Shown here one piece after another: positions 38,984 through 41,275 of a DNA stretch of 41,275 nt. Location: NCBI RefSeq assembly GCF_900109095.1, contig NZ_FNYZ01000031.1:1-41275 (forward strand), written 5' to 3'. The first letter of the stretch is position 1; every line of letters begins with the position of its first letter. The DNA comes from Sphingobium sp. AP50. GTDB taxonomy: Bacteria > Pseudomonadota > Alphaproteobacteria > Sphingomonadales > Sphingomonadaceae. The notes beneath the pieces are model-generated. The model saw only the letters and a list, made by a program, of their open reading frames with translations, was not told the DNA's origin and did not search any database. The position numbers and the translations under genes are program-made.

Positions 38984-39832
38984 ATGAACTTGACCGTCAC
39001 CGCCGCTGCGCAGGAAGTCGTGCGACGCCTCAAGGGAACTTGGCACGGTTCCTATGGCAAGGCGCGTTGCCCAGCCCATCAGGATAGCAGCCCTTCGCTT
39101 TCGATCACACCGGGCCGCAGCGCCGTGCTGTTCCATTGCTTCGCCGGATGCAGCCAGGCCGAAATCATGGCCGCGCTCAACAACCACGGCGGATATGTCC
39201 GCCCGACCGAACGCGACACGGCCCCGGCAATCCGGCGTGACCTAGCACCGCTCGCGCGCGAGCTATGGGAAAAGGCTCGCCCCCTGCGCGGAACGCCCGC
39301 CCAGCTATATCTTGATAGTCGCCGCATCGGCCATTCGATCATCGGCAGATATGATCCCGCCGCCATGACCTACGAGGGCGGCAAGCGGCTCCGCCTTCCC
39401 GCCCTGCTCTTGCCCATTGTCGAGCGCCGCACGATCGTCGCTCTGGCGCGCGTTTTCGTGGACGCGCAGGGCAACAAGCATCCCCAGCTTTGCGACCCAA
39501 AGCGGACTTTGGGCGACCCTTGCGGCGGCGCCGTTCAGATCGGCACTATCGAGCGCGACCATTTGAACCTGGCCGAAGGTTTCGAGGACGCTGAATCCGT
39601 GATTGCCAAATTTGGCCTTCCGGGTTGCTGGTCGGCCAGCGGCAGCGAGCTTTACGCCCGTTTGCATGTTCCCGATCATATCCGATCCATCACGATCTAT
39701 TCGCAGCACGGCAAAGCCGCCCGCGTCGGGATCGAGAAGGCCGAGGCGAACCTTGCGGCCCAGGGACGCCGGCTCAATGTGATCCTTCCGCCCCCAGGTG
39801 GCGACTGGAACGACGCTTGGAGGGCAGCGTGA
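38984..39832 (+). CDS. Primase-like protein (CHC2 zinc finger and Toprim)
   Basis: 282 residues. The N-terminal zinc finger has ligands C29, H32, C52 and C56 (CPAH ... HCFAGC), preceded by VVRRLKGTWHGSYGK. The Toprim part begins with the conserved Glu in LAEGFEDAESV, but the place where a DxD is normal reads IYSQHGKAARVG. The end, VILPPPGGDWNDAW, is typical of plasmid Toprim proteins. Such proteins prime DNA for plasmid replication or for strand completion after transfer. The missing aspartates raise doubt about catalysis. It overlaps the next gene by four bases. Confidence 0.8.
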   Translation: MNLTVTAAAQEVVRRLKGTWHGSYGKARCPAHQDSSPSLSITPGRSAVLFHCFAGCSQAEIMAALNNHGGYVRPTERDTAPAIRRDLAPLARELWEKARPLRGTPAQLYLDSRRIGHSIIGRYDPAAMTYEGGKRLRLPALLLPIVERRTIVALARVFVDAQGNKHPQLCDPKRTLGDPCGGAVQIGTIERDHLNLAEGFEDAESVIAKFGLPGCWSASGSELYARLHVPDHIRSITIYSQHGKAARVGIEKAEANLAAQGRRLNVILPPPGGDWNDAWRAA

Positions 39833-40614
39833 ACCCGCGCCTTCCTATTTTGATCGTTGGTGGCGTCATTCTCGCTGGCGTTTTCATATCCACCCACCGC
39901 GACATGATCGAAAATCCGCCGCAAACCCCCCGCGAGGCTTGCGGACAGATCATGGACGGCAACTATTGCCGTGCTGCTGTCGCCTTCAACGAAATGCGGC
40001 AGGAGCGACGGCCCCAGGTCGCCGCGGTGCCTTCCCGTCCCGACGATAGGCGAACCCCCGGCGTGATAGATTCTCGGATCACACAGGCCAATATCAGCCG
40101 AACCATCTGCAATCCCGATTTCATCAAAGCCCGCACCCCGCCGCCGTCATGGACGGCAGCGACGACGCGCCGCATGGCCGATGTTCTCTATCCTGACCAA
40201 AATCCCGACAATCTGGTGCTGGATCAGTTGGTGCCGATCGCGCTGGGCGGCGCGCCCAAGGACCAACGCAACCTATGGTTGCAGTCCTGGGCGGGCGAAC
40301 AGAACGGCGAGAAGAAGGACGGCCTTGAAACCCTGCTCAATCGCATGGTTTGCAGCGGTCAGTTGACACTGGCCGCCGCTCAACAGGCCGTCGCGCTGGA
40401 CTGGATCGGGTCATACGATCACGCAATGACGCCCCAAAATCTGGCGAGGTTCGGGTTGCCGCAACGATGGGCGAGCGCCCCGAAAATCCGGCAGCAGGCG
40501 ATGCAACAGCAAGTCGTTTTGCCCGCGTCCGAACCGCAAGAGCCAGTCGTGTTGCAAGCTGAAATCGAGCCGGAAGCGCAAGGCTACGAAGTGCCGGCGA
40601 TTCCGATCAATTGA
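39829..40614 (+). CDS. Membrane-anchored HNH-like protein
   Basis: 261 residues from a GTG that overlaps the primase stop (GTGA), after GGAGGG. An N-terminal membrane helix (LPILIVGGVILAGVFIS) points the rest to the periplasm. Residues about 75-190 follow a family I know from small HNH-like nucleases: IDSRITQANISRTIC, then LDQLVPIALGGAPKDQRNLWLQ, then KKDGLETLLNRMVCSGQLTLAAAQQAV. The usual DH of that core is DQ here, so catalytic ability is doubtful. The tail is Gln/Pro-rich. Confidence 0.55.
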   Translation: MNPRLPILIVGGVILAGVFISTHRDMIENPPQTPREACGQIMDGNYCRAAVAFNEMRQERRPQVAAVPSRPDDRRTPGVIDSRITQANISRTICNPDFIKARTPPPSWTAATTRRMADVLYPDQNPDNLVLDQLVPIALGGAPKDQRNLWLQSWAGEQNGEKKDGLETLLNRMVCSGQLTLAAAQQAVALDWIGSYDHAMTPQNLARFGLPQRWASAPKIRQQAMQQQVVLPASEPQEPVVLQAEIEPEAQGYEVPAIPIN

Positions 40615-40643
40615 CGGTCATTTTCAACGATGGAGACGTTCTA

Positions 40644-40970
40644 ATGCCAAGGAATATCGCTGAATTTCGTATCATCGGGCAAGTTGGTGGCGTCGATGCA
40701 AAGGATAAAGTCACATACGTCAATGTCGCTTCAAATTATAACCGTCAGGTTGATGGCGAATGGCAGGAAGATACGCATTGGAACCGTGTCACATGCTTTG
40801 GAAGGTGTGCTGAATACGCTGGGAATGCAGGCAAAGGTGACATGGTTCATATAACGGGACGTGTCAGGCAGACCTCTTACGAGCGAGAAGGTGCGACTAT
40901 CTACGGGACCGATTTGGTTGCCGATTCCTTTTCGGTTCTCAATCGAGCTGGGGGCGGTGACGCCGGATAA
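40644..40970 (+). CDS. ssb: Single-stranded DNA-binding protein, second paralog
   Basis: 108 residues from the ATG at 40644 with GGAG nine bases upstream. The OB-fold pattern is the same as in the paralog at 11325 (FRIIGQVGGVDAKDKV, EDTHWNRVTCFG, KGDMVHITGRVRQTSYERE). It ends GGGDAG and so lacks the acidic C-terminal tip that SSB proteins use to recruit partners. Codon use is more AT-rich than in the other copy, suggesting separate acquisition. It is likely a leading-region ssb. Confidence 0.9.
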   Translation: MPRNIAEFRIIGQVGGVDAKDKVTYVNVASNYNRQVDGEWQEDTHWNRVTCFGRCAEYAGNAGKGDMVHITGRVRQTSYEREGATIYGTDLVADSFSVLNRAGGGDAG

Positions 40971-41099
40971 TCAGGACGAAAGGGAGACTTTGGGTGCGGC
41001 CCTTCGGGCATCCGCTCTATCTCCGCTGCGCTCCGACCGAACCCGCAAGCGGTTTCGTCCCATTCGGGTGACGATCAGCGCACAAAATAGTCGCGAGAT

Positions 41100-41126
41100 C
41101 CGCAACGCGGAACTTGCGGCTTTTTT
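41100..41126 (+). terminator. Intrinsic terminator after ssb paralog
   Basis: Stem CCGCAA/TTGCGG with an eight-base loop, then C and TTTTTT. It lies 130 bases after the stop. The rest of the gene-free stretch 40971-41275 contains GC-rich sequence without a gene and repeat copy A (left part) from 41192. Confidence 0.8.
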
Positions 41127-41191
41127 GTTGGGTGCGCCGTGCCGTCGCCTTCCCGATCGAGGCGGCGGGCCGCCGCATATGGTTTGCTCTA

Positions 41192-41275
41192 GGGGCCTGT
41201 TCCGGCCCCCTGGCGCAAGGGCTGGACCGTCTCGCTCGCTGCGCTCCCTCGCTTGGCGATCATGGGGGTGTCCCC
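41192..41275 (+). repeat. Repeat copy A, left part, at the window end
   Basis: Matches 2265-2346, beginning with the hairpin GGGGCC/GGCCCC and ending GATCATGGGGGTGTCCCC. Differences cluster in a short block around 41236-41250. Joined to position 1 it rebuilds the whole element, minus 32 bases present only at 2347-2378. Confidence 0.85.

Overview
The window looks like a complete or nearly complete conjugative plasmid of about 41 kb from an alphaproteobacterium, most likely a sphingomonad. This rests on the high GC content, the gene families, and a VirB/VirD4 cluster combined with alphaproteobacterial-type ParB-like and CHC2/Toprim proteins. The two window ends join into a copy of a repeat that is also present, uninterrupted, at 2265-2497. 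The junction also rebuilds a 12-bp inverted repeat found in the internal copy. This supports a circle that was opened inside a repeat, but the sequence alone does not prove it. There are no tRNA, rRNA, CRISPR or insertion-sequence genes.

Layout. (a) 36.5-41.3 kb and 0-14 kb, mostly + strand, is the maintenance and accessory region. It holds a winged-helix replication-initiator candidate, a CHC2/Toprim primase-like protein, a membrane-anchored degenerate HNH-like protein, two ssb paralogs, a large ParB-like protein, a zeta-type toxin-antitoxin pair, a PraB-like secreted protein under a structured leader, a serine recombinase, a ParA plus small partition partner with centromere-like repeats, and many small unrecognised proteins. 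(b) 14.5-17.4 kb is the mobilisation region: a candidate oriT region, a double ribbon-helix-helix MobC-like protein, a MobP-type relaxase and a small partner. (c) 17.4-22.2 kb is a visibly AT-richer defence cassette. A small DNA-binding protein and a C5-cytosine methyltransferase on the + strand converge on a McrB-like AAA+ protein and a McrC-like PD-(D/E)XK nuclease on the - strand, an arrangement like the LlaJI restriction systems. (d) 22.3-35.7 kb is a contiguous - strand type IV secretion operon: virB1, three pilin-like genes, virB3, virB4, virB5, eexN, virB6, virB7, virB8, virB9, virB10, virB11, virD4 and one small gene. (e) 35.7-37.6 kb holds regulators: a catalytically degenerate resolvase divergent from virB1, two translationally coupled HTH genes and a small DNA-binding protein.

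How the parts fit. The relaxase and MobC-like protein would process oriT, VirD4 would couple the relaxosome to the VirB channel, and EexN would block redundant entry. Nearly all genes from the initiator through the ssb, ParB-like, toxin-antitoxin and parA genes point toward the candidate oriT. That is the layout expected of a leading region that enters the recipient first. Two regulatory signals stand out. One is a leader duplicated in front of two separate operons (genes at 121 and 2498). The other is an identical 18-bp promoter-spacer block shared by the virB operon promoter and the promoter of two unknown genes at 8604-9622. The second suggests that the unknown pair is co-regulated with conjugation, possibly by the resolvase-like regulator encoded next to virB1.
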